A stretch of 64,000 nucleotides of DNA from Candidatus Caenarcanales bacterium. Its GTDB lineage: Bacteria > Cyanobacteriota > Vampirovibrionia > Caenarcaniphilales > Caenarcanaceae. Each line of letters begins with the position of its first letter. Positions within the stretch are counted from its first letter, which is position 1. Location of the stretch: assembly GCA_030065015.1 (NCBI GenBank), contig JASJDU010000019.1, forward strand, positions 1 through 64,000. The letters run 5' to 3'. The notes below the pieces were generated by a model, which was not told the origin of the DNA, made no database searches, and saw only the letters and a program-made list of their open reading frames with translations. This document shows positions 54,464-63,368 of this stretch, piece by piece. A program made the translations under genes and the position numbers.

Positions 54464-55897
54464 ATGGAAGAGAAACTTAAAGTAATTCAAAAAGTAAAGA
54501 AAAATATTTTAAGGAATCCCAAGCTCATTAATTACTATTCAACAATTAACCGTCTGATGGATAGTCTGATTGTGTTATTTGGTGTTGCTTTATTTACGTT
54601 CATAATCGTAAGAATTAATTTAAAGATTTCATCAGTTCAGCCAATTTCTTTTATAGCCTTTGGGCTTTTATCTCTTCTCATTTGGAAAATCTCTTTTATA
54701 AAAGAAAAGCTTTATTTTGTTGGATTATTAGCAGCATCAATTTTACTTTTCACTCCACTGAGTGATTTCTTACCATCATTAAAAGAGTCTCCGGAGAATT
54801 CGTTTGAGTTTACATGGAGATCTTTCTTTATTCCTTGCTTTTGGCTCTTAATAGTTATTGGCTATTCTCTTCGCTCTTTTTTTTCTGAAGCTAAACCTTT
54901 ATTGAGTTTTATTGGTTTTTTTGTTTTAACTTTTTATTTTATTTCGTCAACTAGCTCAATTTTTCACAAGCTTAATTTGGATTGGGTTATACCAATCAAA
55001 CCTGCCCTGATAATAAAAGCGGGGGACCCATTGGCAGATTTGCGTTTAAATCCTTCCATTCACCCGGATGCACTCAAGAAAGAAGAAAAAAGACTTGGTT
55101 TAGACAAACCTCTGTATAAACAATTTCTTTTATGGCTTGATGGAATTATTGTTAAAGGCGAGTTTGGTTTAACTCAACAAGGAGAACCAGTAATTGATGC
55201 AATAAAGTATCCTCTAAGGAACACGCTCCTATTAAATGTTTTAGTTTTATTTTTCACTTGGATTCTCTCTATTCCCCTGGGTGTTTTGGCGTCTGTAAAT
55301 CACAATAAATGGTTAGACAAGCTCATATTGAATTATTCTTCTTTGAGTATCACCACCCCGGCTTTTCTTTTGACAATCTTTGTATTGGCTCTCTCAGTGA
55401 AATTAGGGGTAGGACAAATTGGTGGCATTACCAGCGTAAATTATTCCGAAATGAATTTTATTGGCAAAGTTACTGACATTGCTTCACATTTAATTTTACC
55501 GGTAACAATTATGACTTTTGTTAGCATGGGGGGCTTAGTGCGACAAATGAGAGGAAATTTACTTGATGTCTTGAATGAAGATTATATTAAAGCAGCAAGA
55601 GCCAGAGGCATTCCAGAAATTAAAATATTTTGGGATCACGCTCTCAAAAATGCAATTAATCCATTAGTCACTCTCTTAGGGTTTGAGTTCGCAGCACTGG
55701 TCTCAGGTGCAGCTCTGACTGAAATGATACTCGCTTATCCAGGTCTTGGAGCTTTAACACTCGAAGCAGCTAAAAAACTGGATATAAACTTAATTATGTT
55801 CAATCTACTACTTGGAACAATAATGCTTATGCTGGGTAATGTATTCGCGGATTGGTTGTTGAGGAGAGTTGATCCGAGAGTAATTACTCAAAATTGA
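54464..55897 (+). CDS. DppB-type ABC transporter permease with extra membrane segments
   Basis: An inner-membrane permease of the peptide/nickel class. The C-terminal 290 residues are standard: DPLADLRLNPSIHPDALKKE, LGLDKPLYKQFLLW, then five helices and the ATPase-contact EAA loop (EDYIKAARARGIPEIKIFWDHALKNAINPL), ending DWLLRRVDPRV. The protein is much longer than the usual 310-340 residues because about 130 residues with roughly four hydrophobic segments lie between the first helix (about 31-51) and the GDP motif. Start ATG 54464 is preferred over TTG 54422. No ATPase or binding protein is adjacent. Confidence 0.88.
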   Translation: MEEKLKVIQKVKKNILRNPKLINYYSTINRLMDSLIVLFGVALFTFIIVRINLKISSVQPISFIAFGLLSLLIWKISFIKEKLYFVGLLAASILLFTPLSDFLPSLKESPENSFEFTWRSFFIPCFWLLIVIGYSLRSFFSEAKPLLSFIGFFVLTFYFISSTSSIFHKLNLDWVIPIKPALIIKAGDPLADLRLNPSIHPDALKKEEKRLGLDKPLYKQFLLWLDGIIVKGEFGLTQQGEPVIDAIKYPLRNTLLLNVLVLFFTWILSIPLGVLASVNHNKWLDKLILNYSSLSITTPAFLLTIFVLALSVKLGVGQIGGITSVNYSEMNFIGKVTDIASHLILPVTIMTFVSMGGLVRQMRGNLLDVLNEDYIKAARARGIPEIKIFWDHALKNAINPLVTLLGFEFAALVSGAALTEMILAYPGLGALTLEAAKKLDINLIMFNLLLGTIMLMLGNVFADWLLRRVDPRVITQN

Positions 55898-56336
55898 CCT
55901 CAAATATCTTGTCAAAGGACGTCTTTTGCACTTTTGCAAACTCTATCTTTTCAACCTCACTCAAGTTATTCTCTCTTGCTGCTTTATCAATATTTGCCCA
56001 AGAATAGACTTTACCTAAATAGCTTCTCAAATCCTCTCTATTCTTCATTTCATAATTAAACTTATCCAAACTTCTTGCAACCTCAGATTCAAGAGACAGT
56101 AGACAAAAATATGAGATTGCAGCGCTTATTAATCCAATGATTGATAGATTTAATATTTTTTTGTTGAGCTTTTTTAGTGCTGCAAGGAAACGCTTATCGG
56201 GAGTAGAAGAATATACGCTTAAGTCGGGTTTGTAATTGTCCTCAACTAGTTTTAGATGTTTACGCTTCTTAGATGAAGCAATTCCTTCATTTGAAATTGA
56301 CGGGGAGTAATCATAGTACTTTAAATTTGATCTCAT
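55884..56336 (-). CDS. FtsL-like septum protein
   Basis: A 150-residue bitopic protein just downstream of rsmH, the usual place of ftsL. A basic cytoplasmic tail of about 80 residues is followed by one membrane helix (about 81-101, LNLSIIGLISAAISYFCLL) and an extracytoplasmic helix with coiled-coil character (SLESEVARSLDKFNYEMKNREDLRSYL), then an ANIDKAARENNLSEV segment typical of FtsL-like proteins. FtsL scaffolds the division septum with FtsB and FtsQ. Sequence identity in this family is low, so position and topology carry the call. Its end overlaps the convergent permease gene by 14 bases. Confidence 0.65.
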   Translation of the reverse strand: MRSNLKYYDYSPSISNEGIASSKKRKHLKLVEDNYKPDLSVYSSTPDKRFLAALKKLNKKILNLSIIGLISAAISYFCLLSLESEVARSLDKFNYEMKNREDLRSYLGKVYSWANIDKAARENNLSEVEKIEFAKVQKTSFDKIFEVNFE

Positions 56337-56357
56337 TAATTTTATTTCAGATGAACC

Positions 56358-57293
56358 TTAAATTTTACAGACAGCTCTCAGTTTTGCGCTACGCGACCTT
56401 GGATTTTCTTTTATTTCTTTCTGACTTGGAGTTATTGGTTTCATATTTAAAAATTTGAGCTGAGTTTTATGTTCTTTAAAAATGTTTTTTACAATTCTGT
56501 CTTCACCCGAATGAAAAGATATGACGAGCAGTTTTGAAGCAGGTTCCATCCATTTAACAATATCTCTTAAACCCTTCTCCAGTTCTTTGTATTCATCGTT
56601 AACAATTATCCTTAAAGCCATTAAGGGTAAAGTTGCTGGATGGATTCTACTTTTACTCTTTTGCACACTTTTACATAGAGCAACAAACTCTTCCATTTTC
56701 TTTACCGGTCTATTCTGGGTAATTAGCTTTGCTAATTTTCTAGAATGCTTGTAATCAGAGTAATCCCAAAACAAATCTGCAAGCTTTTTTTCAGCCCATT
56801 CGTTAATAATTTTGTCTGCTGAAGTAGAACACCATTCGTCTAATCTCATATCTAAATTTTTCTTTAGCCCCTCACCGTTAAAAGTTAATCCATACTCTGG
56901 ATCGTCGAGCTGGAAGGAAGAGATTCCCAGATCTAATAAAATTCCACCGATTGGAAATTGTATTTTTGTTTTATCAATTAAATTGGGTATTTCGGAAAAT
57001 CGTGCATGATGAGTTTTCACTGATTGACGAAACTCACTTAATCTGGAGCTCGCAATCTCAAGACTATTGAAATCTCGATCAAAGCCAATTAGCTGAATTG
57101 GATCGGGAGTGAAATTCAATATTGCTTTTGAATGACCAGCCAAACCTAAAGTACCATCAATGTAAGTATGATTTTTTTGAGGTTGGAGTATTTCTAGAAC
57201 TTCCTTCAGTAGAACTGGTTGGTGGTGTATTTTTTTTTCTGGAAAAAGTTTTTCATTTTTATCTTGCTCATTATGTTCTAAAGGATGTGCCAT
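56358..57293 (-). CDS. rsmH: 16S rRNA (cytosine-1402-N4)-methyltransferase
   Basis: RsmH (MraW) methylates C1402 of 16S rRNA in the decoding site. I start at ATG 57293 (311 residues); a TTG at 57317 would add eight. Motifs are HQPVLLKEVLEILQP, TYIDGTLGLAGHSKAIL (SAM-binding), LIGFDRDFNSLEIAS, GGILLDLGISSFQLDDPEYGL and the C-terminal VISFHSGEDRIVK and NPRSRSAKLRAV. It heads an rsmH-ftsL-like pair, the start of the conserved division cluster in many bacteria; no mraZ is upstream. Confidence 0.95.
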   Translation of the reverse strand: MAHPLEHNEQDKNEKLFPEKKIHHQPVLLKEVLEILQPQKNHTYIDGTLGLAGHSKAILNFTPDPIQLIGFDRDFNSLEIASSRLSEFRQSVKTHHARFSEIPNLIDKTKIQFPIGGILLDLGISSFQLDDPEYGLTFNGEGLKKNLDMRLDEWCSTSADKIINEWAEKKLADLFWDYSDYKHSRKLAKLITQNRPVKKMEEFVALCKSVQKSKSRIHPATLPLMALRIIVNDEYKELEKGLRDIVKWMEPASKLLVISFHSGEDRIVKNIFKEHKTQLKFLNMKPITPSQKEIKENPRSRSAKLRAVCKI

Positions 57294-57402
57294 AAAACCA
57301 CTGTTACAAATTTTCAATTAATAAATATAGGTTAAATTAACATGAGAAAATTCCATAGTTACATTAAATCTAGTGGAAATACTTTAATGAGATGGATGTT
57401 TA

Positions 57403-57813
57403 ATGGACTTGAAACAAAAGTACGAGGAACAATTAAAAGCCTTTGACGAATCGATCGATAGACAATTAGTGGAAGTATTTTCTGAAATTGAGCTAAAGAG
57501 CAAAGCTTTAGCAATTAGCTTAAAACGTTGCTTTAATGAAGCCAGAAGCTCTCAAAGATTTGAGTATGCTTATCAAATGGGAATGAAACAAGAATTTAAG
57601 GATTGTAATCAACAAGATTTATTGACAATTTTAATAAGCCCCTATGAAGATAAAGATTTTGAGATTTTCAGAGAATTCATTCGGTTATTGCGTGCCTGTA
57701 GTTTGCATATTGGAGGGAGAGTCTCTCAGCAGATTAGAGATTGCTACAACAAAACTTTTAAAGAAGATAGGGTACTTCTCGCTTATAAACTTGGGGTGGA
57801 AAGTAGTAAATAA
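57403..57813 (+). CDS. hypothetical helical protein
   Basis: A 136-residue, probably all-helical cytoplasmic protein with no signal or membrane helix. A charged N-terminal segment (LKQKYEEQLKAFDESID) could form a coiled coil. No family is recognised. It is divergent from rsmH and lies about 106 bases before trpD on the same strand. Confidence 0.65.
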   Translation: MDLKQKYEEQLKAFDESIDRQLVEVFSEIELKSKALAISLKRCFNEARSSQRFEYAYQMGMKQEFKDCNQQDLLTILISPYEDKDFEIFREFIRLLRACSLHIGGRVSQQIRDCYNKTFKEDRVLLAYKLGVESSK

Positions 57814-57919
57814 TTTACTACTCAATCGGATTGATTCAGTTGGTTGCTTGTTATAGAATGGAGCTTCTGGTACCCATCAAACGTTCTTTATGCTGGTTTT
57901 GATTGAAAGATTCTGAAAA

Positions 57920-58933
57920 TTGTCAAACTTCCAACATCTAACTAACTTATTGAAGACAGGAAAGGATCTCAACGAAGAGTCTGTACCCGAATTTATTTCT
58001 CTATTAAGCGATCCTCAATTCACAGAAGATGAATTAGCTGCGATTACGATTGATTGGAAAAACAAAGGAGAAACTCCCAATGAACTGGCGCTAATCGCCA
58101 AATACATATTAAACAAAATTGACACCTTACAAGTTGGTTTTGATGTTGTTGATTGTTGTGGAACCGGTGGAGATAATTCTGGAACCTATAATATTTCTAC
58201 TACTTGCGCTTTCTTAGCAGCCGCTTGTGGCTTGAGGGTTGCCAAACACGGTGGAAGGAAAACCACAAGTTCTTCCGGAAGCATTGATTTTTTAGAGATT
58301 TTGGAAGTTAAAACTTTCTCTCAAGCAAAAGACATAAAACAAGAATTAGAAAACAAAGGCTTAGTTTTCATTGCTTCACCGGCAACTCAAAATATACTTG
58401 GTCGCTGGAAAGGGGTTTGTAAAAAGCTCAAATTCTTTGGACAAACAGGTTTGATTGGTACCTTAACAAATCCCGTAAACTTATCTCACCAAGTACTCGG
58501 TGTTCCCAAGCCAGAATGGGGACCCTTAATGCTTGAAGCATTAAAAATCCTCGGAAGAAAAAGAGCTTTGGTTGTTCATGGACACCCAACAATGGATGAA
58601 GCTAGCTTATGTGGGAAAACACAAATTTGGCAATTAGAAGAAGAACGAACTAAGTATTTTGAGCTTGAACCGAAGGAACTTGGATTCAACATTCAAAACA
58701 ATTATTCTCTCGAAGAATTAAAAGGCGGTAATCCAGAACAAAATGCAAAAATTTTTCATCAAATAATCAATGGACAAGCTTCAAAGGCAATTCTAGATAC
58801 AGTCTTACTCAATACAGCTTTGGTTTTGTGGTTATGCGGAACAGTTAGTTCTCTTGATAATGGGATTCAAGAGACTAATAGAATAATCGGGTCTGGAGAA
58901 GTAAGAAGATTTTTAGAGAGTTTTATGACTTGA
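57920..58933 (+). CDS. trpD: anthranilate phosphoribosyltransferase
   Basis: TrpD joins anthranilate to phosphoribosyl pyrophosphate, the second step from chorismate to tryptophan. The 337 residues start at TTG. Seen are the PRPP-binding VDCCGTGGDNSGTYNISTT and VAKHGGRKTTSSSGSIDFLE (usual form KHGNR; here the Asn is Gly), GQTGLIGTLTNPVNLSHQVLG and VVHGHPTMDEAS. Distant members of the family lack some of these residues, so substrate specificity is likely but not certain. The gene's end overlaps the convergent gene at 58923 by 11 bases. Confidence 0.9.
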   Translation: MSNFQHLTNLLKTGKDLNEESVPEFISLLSDPQFTEDELAAITIDWKNKGETPNELALIAKYILNKIDTLQVGFDVVDCCGTGGDNSGTYNISTTCAFLAAACGLRVAKHGGRKTTSSSGSIDFLEILEVKTFSQAKDIKQELENKGLVFIASPATQNILGRWKGVCKKLKFFGQTGLIGTLTNPVNLSHQVLGVPKPEWGPLMLEALKILGRKRALVVHGHPTMDEASLCGKTQIWQLEEERTKYFELEPKELGFNIQNNYSLEELKGGNPEQNAKIFHQIINGQASKAILDTVLLNTALVLWLCGTVSSLDNGIQETNRIIGSGEVRRFLESFMT

Positions 58934-59600
58934 TTGAGTTCTCTTGTTTAGTAGTCTGCTCATTTTGTTTCGTAATTTTAAGAAAGCTACTTAAGGAGCT
59001 CTTTTTTAGGTTGGACAAATTTATAGCTTTAATAAGATAAGCTTGCATATCAACAAGGCCTTTTAGCATTGTAGGAACCTGAAATGCAATTGGTATTTGT
59101 TTCTCTGAAGAATTTTCATAAGAATTATGAGCATTTTCATTAAACGCGTAAGCTAGAATTTTTTCCAATTTATTATTATGTAGATCTACCGTTTGATGAA
59201 AGATCCTGCTAGGTAAATAATTTACAAATATCAAGTTTGTATTCTGAGGAACCTTTTCAATTAATTCTTCGATTGATAATAAATAGCCTTCCCCTGCCAT
59301 CACAATATCTAGATAGTGATTGTAGAACTCATCTACTGTTTTTTTTAAAATTTCTGGAGACGAGGATAATGCGTATAAATTATTCTCAGATATAAAATTA
59401 TTATATTGACCTCTAATAGTTTTATAGTTTTGTACAAAGAACAATAAATCATTGTTTATTTCCATAAATTTTTTTATCCACTCAACATGATTACTCGGAC
59501 TTTTAAATTTTTTCGAAGAATTGAAAGTTCTTTTTTGAGGTAATTCGTTTCTCTTGAGTTGGGTTAAATAAGGTTGATATACAGAAAAAAAGATTCTCAT
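58923..59600 (-). CDS. hypothetical protein
   Basis: A 225-residue, basic, mainly helical protein. No signal peptide, membrane helix or known motif is seen. A hydrophobic patch (NLIFVNYLPSRIF) is too short to span the membrane. The C-terminal 30 residues are rich in Lys, Gln and Ser. No ribosome binding site precedes the ATG. The last 11 bases overlap trpD in antisense. Confidence 0.6.
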   Translation of the reverse strand: MRIFFSVYQPYLTQLKRNELPQKRTFNSSKKFKSPSNHVEWIKKFMEINNDLLFFVQNYKTIRGQYNNFISENNLYALSSSPEILKKTVDEFYNHYLDIVMAGEGYLLSIEELIEKVPQNTNLIFVNYLPSRIFHQTVDLHNNKLEKILAYAFNENAHNSYENSSEKQIPIAFQVPTMLKGLVDMQAYLIKAINLSNLKKSSLSSFLKITKQNEQTTKQENSIKS

Positions 59601-59754
59601 AAAAAGTTAAATTAGATTTAATTTGTACATGTTAGTCAAAAATTCCAAAAACTGTTTTAGATAGAAATAAATACTTTGAGATAATTAACAAACCTTTTGA
59701 TAAAAATACTTTCTTAAACTTCATTAACAAATTTATTTAAGCTTTTTAAATTAA

Positions 59755-60678
59755 ATGGAAATTAGATTTGAGTATTCTGGAGAAGAGCCAATTCGTTTGG
59801 ATGTTTTCCTATCTGAACAATTAAAAGAAAGCCGCTCATTAATACAAAAAAGTATAAAGAAGGGACTGATTTTTGTTAATTCAAAAACAGCAAAAAAAGC
59901 TGGGGAAATAATTGAAAATGGAAGCTTAATTGAAGGAATCGTTGAACTTTCACCCAAGAGCGGAGAAGAAATAAAACCCGAAAATATTCCAATTGAAGTT
60001 GTTTTTGAAGATGAGCATTTAATAGTTATTAATAAACCGGCTGGTTTAATCGTTCACCCAACAACTTTTTTAAGAGAGGGGACTTTAGTAAACGCCTTGC
60101 TTTACAGATATCAAAAACTTTCGGATGTAAACAACGAAGATGGTTTCAGACCTGGAATAGTACATCGCTTGGATAAAGATACAAGTGGTTTAATGATCAT
60201 CGCGAAATCAAATTATGCACACAAAGAATTATCTAAGCAGTTAGCCCAAAGAACATTAAAAAGAATTTATTGGGCAATTGCAATTGGCAATTTTGAGGAA
60301 GATGAAGGATTTATAGAAGCTCCCATTGGAAGACATCCTAAAGATCGAAAGCGAATGGCCGTTGTACAAGATCCTTCAAAGACTTCAAGATATGCAAGAA
60401 CTCATTGGAAAGTTTTAGAGAGATATAAAAACACAACCTTATTAGAAGTCAGCCTTGACACGGGAAGAACCCATCAAATAAGAGTTCACTTTGAATACAT
60501 AAACCATCCTCTTCTTGGAGATCCAGTTTATGGCGGAAGAAGAACCAAAACCAGTTTAATATCGCACCAAGCTCTCCATGCAAAAAAAATAAGCTTTATT
60601 CATCCAGTTTCTGGAGAGCAAAACAATTATGAAATTCCATTGAGTAAAGATATCGAATTGATAAGAAGAAATATTTGA
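59755..60678 (+). CDS. rluD: 23S rRNA pseudouridine synthase RluD-like
   Basis: A pseudouridine synthase that isomerises uridines in 23S rRNA helix 69. The 307 residues begin with an S4 RNA-binding domain (about 13-75, IRLDVFLSEQLKESRSLIQKSIK). The catalytic domain carries the family motif HRLDKDTSG (137-145) with Asp140, LIVINKPAGLIVHP and TGRTHQIRVHF. RluD and RluA-type relatives cannot be fully told apart, but the S4 domain and motifs favour RluD. Confidence 0.92.
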   Translation: MEIRFEYSGEEPIRLDVFLSEQLKESRSLIQKSIKKGLIFVNSKTAKKAGEIIENGSLIEGIVELSPKSGEEIKPENIPIEVVFEDEHLIVINKPAGLIVHPTTFLREGTLVNALLYRYQKLSDVNNEDGFRPGIVHRLDKDTSGLMIIAKSNYAHKELSKQLAQRTLKRIYWAIAIGNFEEDEGFIEAPIGRHPKDRKRMAVVQDPSKTSRYARTHWKVLERYKNTTLLEVSLDTGRTHQIRVHFEYINHPLLGDPVYGGRRTKTSLISHQALHAKKISFIHPVSGEQNNYEIPLSKDIELIRRNI

Positions 60679-60738
60679 TCTCTTTTTGTAAAACTTACTA
60701 TTATGGAAGTAGTTACTCATTCTTAATGGTGAAGAAAA

Positions 60739-61026
60739 ATGATTTCTTCTATTAAAGCAGTTTCAAGCAACAATTCAAATATTAATACTAAAAGACACCC
60801 ACAAGTGATGATGTCTTACAAAATTCAAAGAGAAAGCAGTACTATTTCCAACGAAAGAATCAGATCAATTATTAATAGTTTAAGTTATAAGCAATTTGGT
60901 CAATGGCTTTTACTAAATACACATTTAAGAACTAGGGAACCAGTAACAGAGAAAGTACTTAAAGATCATGTTCATTCTGCATACACTGGATTAAGAAATC
61001 AAATAGAACAATTTAGATCTATCTAA
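60739..61026 (+). CDS. small hypothetical protein
   Basis: A 95-residue basic protein. The first 30 residues are Ser/Asn-rich and probably disordered; the rest is helical (RIRSIINSLSYKQFGQWLLL). No motif or membrane helix. A GAAGAAA lies just before the ATG. Its end overlaps the convergent gene at 61019 by 8 bases. Confidence 0.55.
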   Translation: MISSIKAVSSNNSNINTKRHPQVMMSYKIQRESSTISNERIRSIINSLSYKQFGQWLLLNTHLRTREPVTEKVLKDHVHSAYTGLRNQIEQFRSI

Positions 61027-61486
61027 TTAAATATGGCAGTTTTTTAGCCATAAATTCAAAATTATTTGATGATATTGTATCTGAAATATTCTGCAATGTT
61101 CCTCTAATACCAAAATCTATATAAAGAGGAAGCATATCTTGAAACTTAGGAAGCATATCTTTTATTAAGTCTTTGCGCTCCTTTGGTAATCCATAAAGTT
61201 TCATGTGTGAATCAACTATAAAATTTTGTCCTTTATAGGCAAAAGCAATTGCTCCTCCAACAAGTCCAACTAAAACACCAGCAATTGCAAATATAATCCT
61301 ATTAGAGATAGGCAACTGATTATGATTTTTATGTGCTTTAGACGTATTTGTTTGAGAAGTCGGTTGAGTTGAACTACTACTAGTACTCAAATCAAGATTA
61401 TTTTGCAAAACAATTGTGCCTGCAGGGAGAGGCTTAACACCATAAGAAGGAGGTGGCGGTGAGTTTAAAATTATTGGGATTTTCAT
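61019..61486 (-). CDS. single-span membrane protein, probable paralogue of the next gene
   Basis: A 155-residue protein with a Pro/Ser/Thr/Asn-rich N-terminal 60 residues (SSSSTQPTSQTNTSKAHKN), one Gly-rich membrane helix (about 64-85, IIFAIAGVLVGLVGGAIAFAY) and a helical C-terminal domain. The part after the helix, AYKGQNFI and later DFGIRGTLQNI, lines up with ASKGRNLI and NWGLQAMLQEF in the gene at 61574. Function unknown. Confidence 0.6.
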   Translation of the reverse strand: MKIPIILNSPPPPSYGVKPLPAGTIVLQNNLDLSTSSSSTQPTSQTNTSKAHKNHNQLPISNRIIFAIAGVLVGLVGGAIAFAYKGQNFIVDSHMKLYGLPKERKDLIKDMLPKFQDMLPLYIDFGIRGTLQNISDTISSNNFEFMAKKLPYLIR

Positions 61487-61573
61487 ATAAATAAACTAAA
61501 TTAATCTATTTTAAATTATTTTCTACTGAATTGTAACAGCACATATTATATACACATTACACATTTGATTATT

Positions 61574-62227
61574 TTAAGTTGGATTATATTTTGGGTCTTT
61601 ATTTTCAATCAAAGACAACCTGTCGTACAAAAGTTTTGCAATATTTGTTCTATTGAGTTTTAAAAGACGTGGGAGAGTGGACGAAACATGTCGAGATGCA
61701 AGCTCTGCTCTTTCAGCTCTTTTTCTCAATCTAAGAATGAGCAAGTCAACTGTCTGACCTCGAAACTCCTGCAACATAGCCTGTAATCCCCAGTTAAAGT
61801 ATGCAGCAAAGAACCTCATATCAAAAATTGAATTAAGATGTTTTTTATAATTATTAACAATCCCATCATGGGCTCCATTCTGGAGCCAAAAAGGTTCTAG
61901 AACAATACCAATTAAATTTCTCCCTTTACTTGCAATAACAAAGGATAAAACTACAAGAAAACCAAACAGAACTGACAAAGGCATAATTAATGCTTTGATT
62001 AACTTTATTGCTTCTTTTTTGAGTGAATCTTTATCTGTCTTTTCTGATTCTGAAATGTCGTAACTGGAACTTTGAGTTACTTGCTTAATATTAAGATAGG
62101 ATTGATCTTGAGTAGAAGATGTAGTTGTGTTTGAGGTATCTGATGCAGTTGTACTTGACTGTAGACTTCTAGGGGCAATAGTGCCGCTTGAAATCCGATT
62201 CTTTGCTGTTAATGGGAGAATCTGCAT
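61574..62227 (-). CDS. single-span membrane protein, probable paralogue of the previous gene
   Basis: A 217-residue protein with a Ser/Thr-rich N-terminus (residues 15-65), one membrane helix (about 80-100, LIMPLSVLFGFLVVLSFVIA) and a basic helical C-terminal region (LRLRKRAERAELASRHVSS). Topology and the KGxNxI and (D/N)(F/W)G(I/L) residues are shared with the gene at 61019, with 87 bases between them. Function unknown. Confidence 0.6.
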   Translation of the reverse strand: MQILPLTAKNRISSGTIAPRSLQSSTTASDTSNTTTSSTQDQSYLNIKQVTQSSSYDISESEKTDKDSLKKEAIKLIKALIMPLSVLFGFLVVLSFVIASKGRNLIGIVLEPFWLQNGAHDGIVNNYKKHLNSIFDMRFFAAYFNWGLQAMLQEFRGQTVDLLILRLRKRAERAELASRHVSSTLPRLLKLNRTNIAKLLYDRLSLIENKDPKYNPT

Positions 62228-62398
62228 CCCTCACCATAACCTTACCTTAACTTGCCTTAATAAATTATAAATTGTGTGTGACGATATAAAGGAAATATGA
62301 ATTTCTTATAAACTATTTATAGTATTTATCTATTAGCTCAAAATCTAATTTAAATTTCTTTTCTAATATTTGAATGCCCTATCTATTCAAACAAAGTG

Positions 62399-63262
62399 AT
62401 GATAACCAATCAACAAAGAGTTTCAATAATCAATGAATCGCTCCCATTCATTAGAGAATTTAGTGGCAAAACCTTCGTAATTAAATATGGAGGCGCCAGC
62501 ATGACGAATCAAAAATTAAAGAAAAAAGTCGCTGAAGATATTGCAATTCTCAATTACATTGGTGTTCATCCGATTGTTATCCACGGCGGTGGACCTGAAA
62601 TAAACCAGATGTTGAATAAGTTCAATATTAAAAGTGAATTTAAACAAGGTTTAAGAGTCACCGATAAATCAACCATGGAAGTTGTTGAAATGGTGCTTAC
62701 CGGAAAAGTACAAAAAGAAATAGTGGGCTTACTGAATCAATCAGGAGCAAAAGCAATTGGTTTGTCGGGAAAAGATGGAAATTTAATGAAAGCTAAAAGA
62801 TATAAATCTGGTGACTTTGATTGGGGTTATACGGGAGAAATAGAGTCGATATCGGTAGAAGTTCTTCAAACATTAATTTCACAATCATTCTTACCCGTTA
62901 TCAGTTCAGTTGCCTCAAACTCCAAGGGGGAAACTTTCAATATAAACGCAGATAGTGTTGCATCCTCAATTGCTGAGAATCTTAAAACTGAAAAATTAAT
63001 TTTGCTAACCGATATTCCCGGAATATTAAGAGATAAGAATAATCCAGATAGCTTGATTTCTAAATTAAATTTAAAAGAAGCCAAGGAGCTAATTGAACAA
63101 AAAGTAATTGAAGGAGGAATGATTCCAAAGGTTCAATCTTCGATTAAAGCAATTGAAAGTGGTGTTGGATCCGTGCACATATTAGATGGTACTAAAGAAC
63201 ATGTTCTTCTCTTGGAAACTTTAACGGAAGCTGGTGTTGGCACAATGATCACCGAAAGTTAA
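62399..63262 (+). CDS. argB: acetylglutamate kinase
   Basis: ArgB phosphorylates N-acetylglutamate in arginine synthesis. The 287 residues from ATG 62399 (a GTG lies one codon earlier) show FVIKYGGASM (usual KYGGNAM), VIHGGGPEINQML, AIGLSGKDGNLM, FNINADSVASSIAENL and LLTDIPGIL, all typical of the amino acid kinase fold. No other arg gene is in the window. Confidence 0.96.
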   Translation: MITNQQRVSIINESLPFIREFSGKTFVIKYGGASMTNQKLKKKVAEDIAILNYIGVHPIVIHGGGPEINQMLNKFNIKSEFKQGLRVTDKSTMEVVEMVLTGKVQKEIVGLLNQSGAKAIGLSGKDGNLMKAKRYKSGDFDWGYTGEIESISVEVLQTLISQSFLPVISSVASNSKGETFNINADSVASSIAENLKTEKLILLTDIPGILRDKNNPDSLISKLNLKEAKELIEQKVIEGGMIPKVQSSIKAIESGVGSVHILDGTKEHVLLLETLTEAGVGTMITES

Positions 63263-63368
63263 AAGTAATCTTTGAATTGTTTTTTAGTCCAGGTTTACTT
63301 TTTTACTTCTACCCATAAGTTTATAGACTAAAATTAACTAGATCTAAATTCGAGTTAAACTCTCAGCA

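Noticed and set aside
57832-57920. Possible tRNA-like or riboswitch leader before trpD
   Set aside because: A small TCAATC-G-GATTGA palindrome is present, but no Trp-codon leader peptide, T-loop sequence or terminator/antiterminator pair could be traced.
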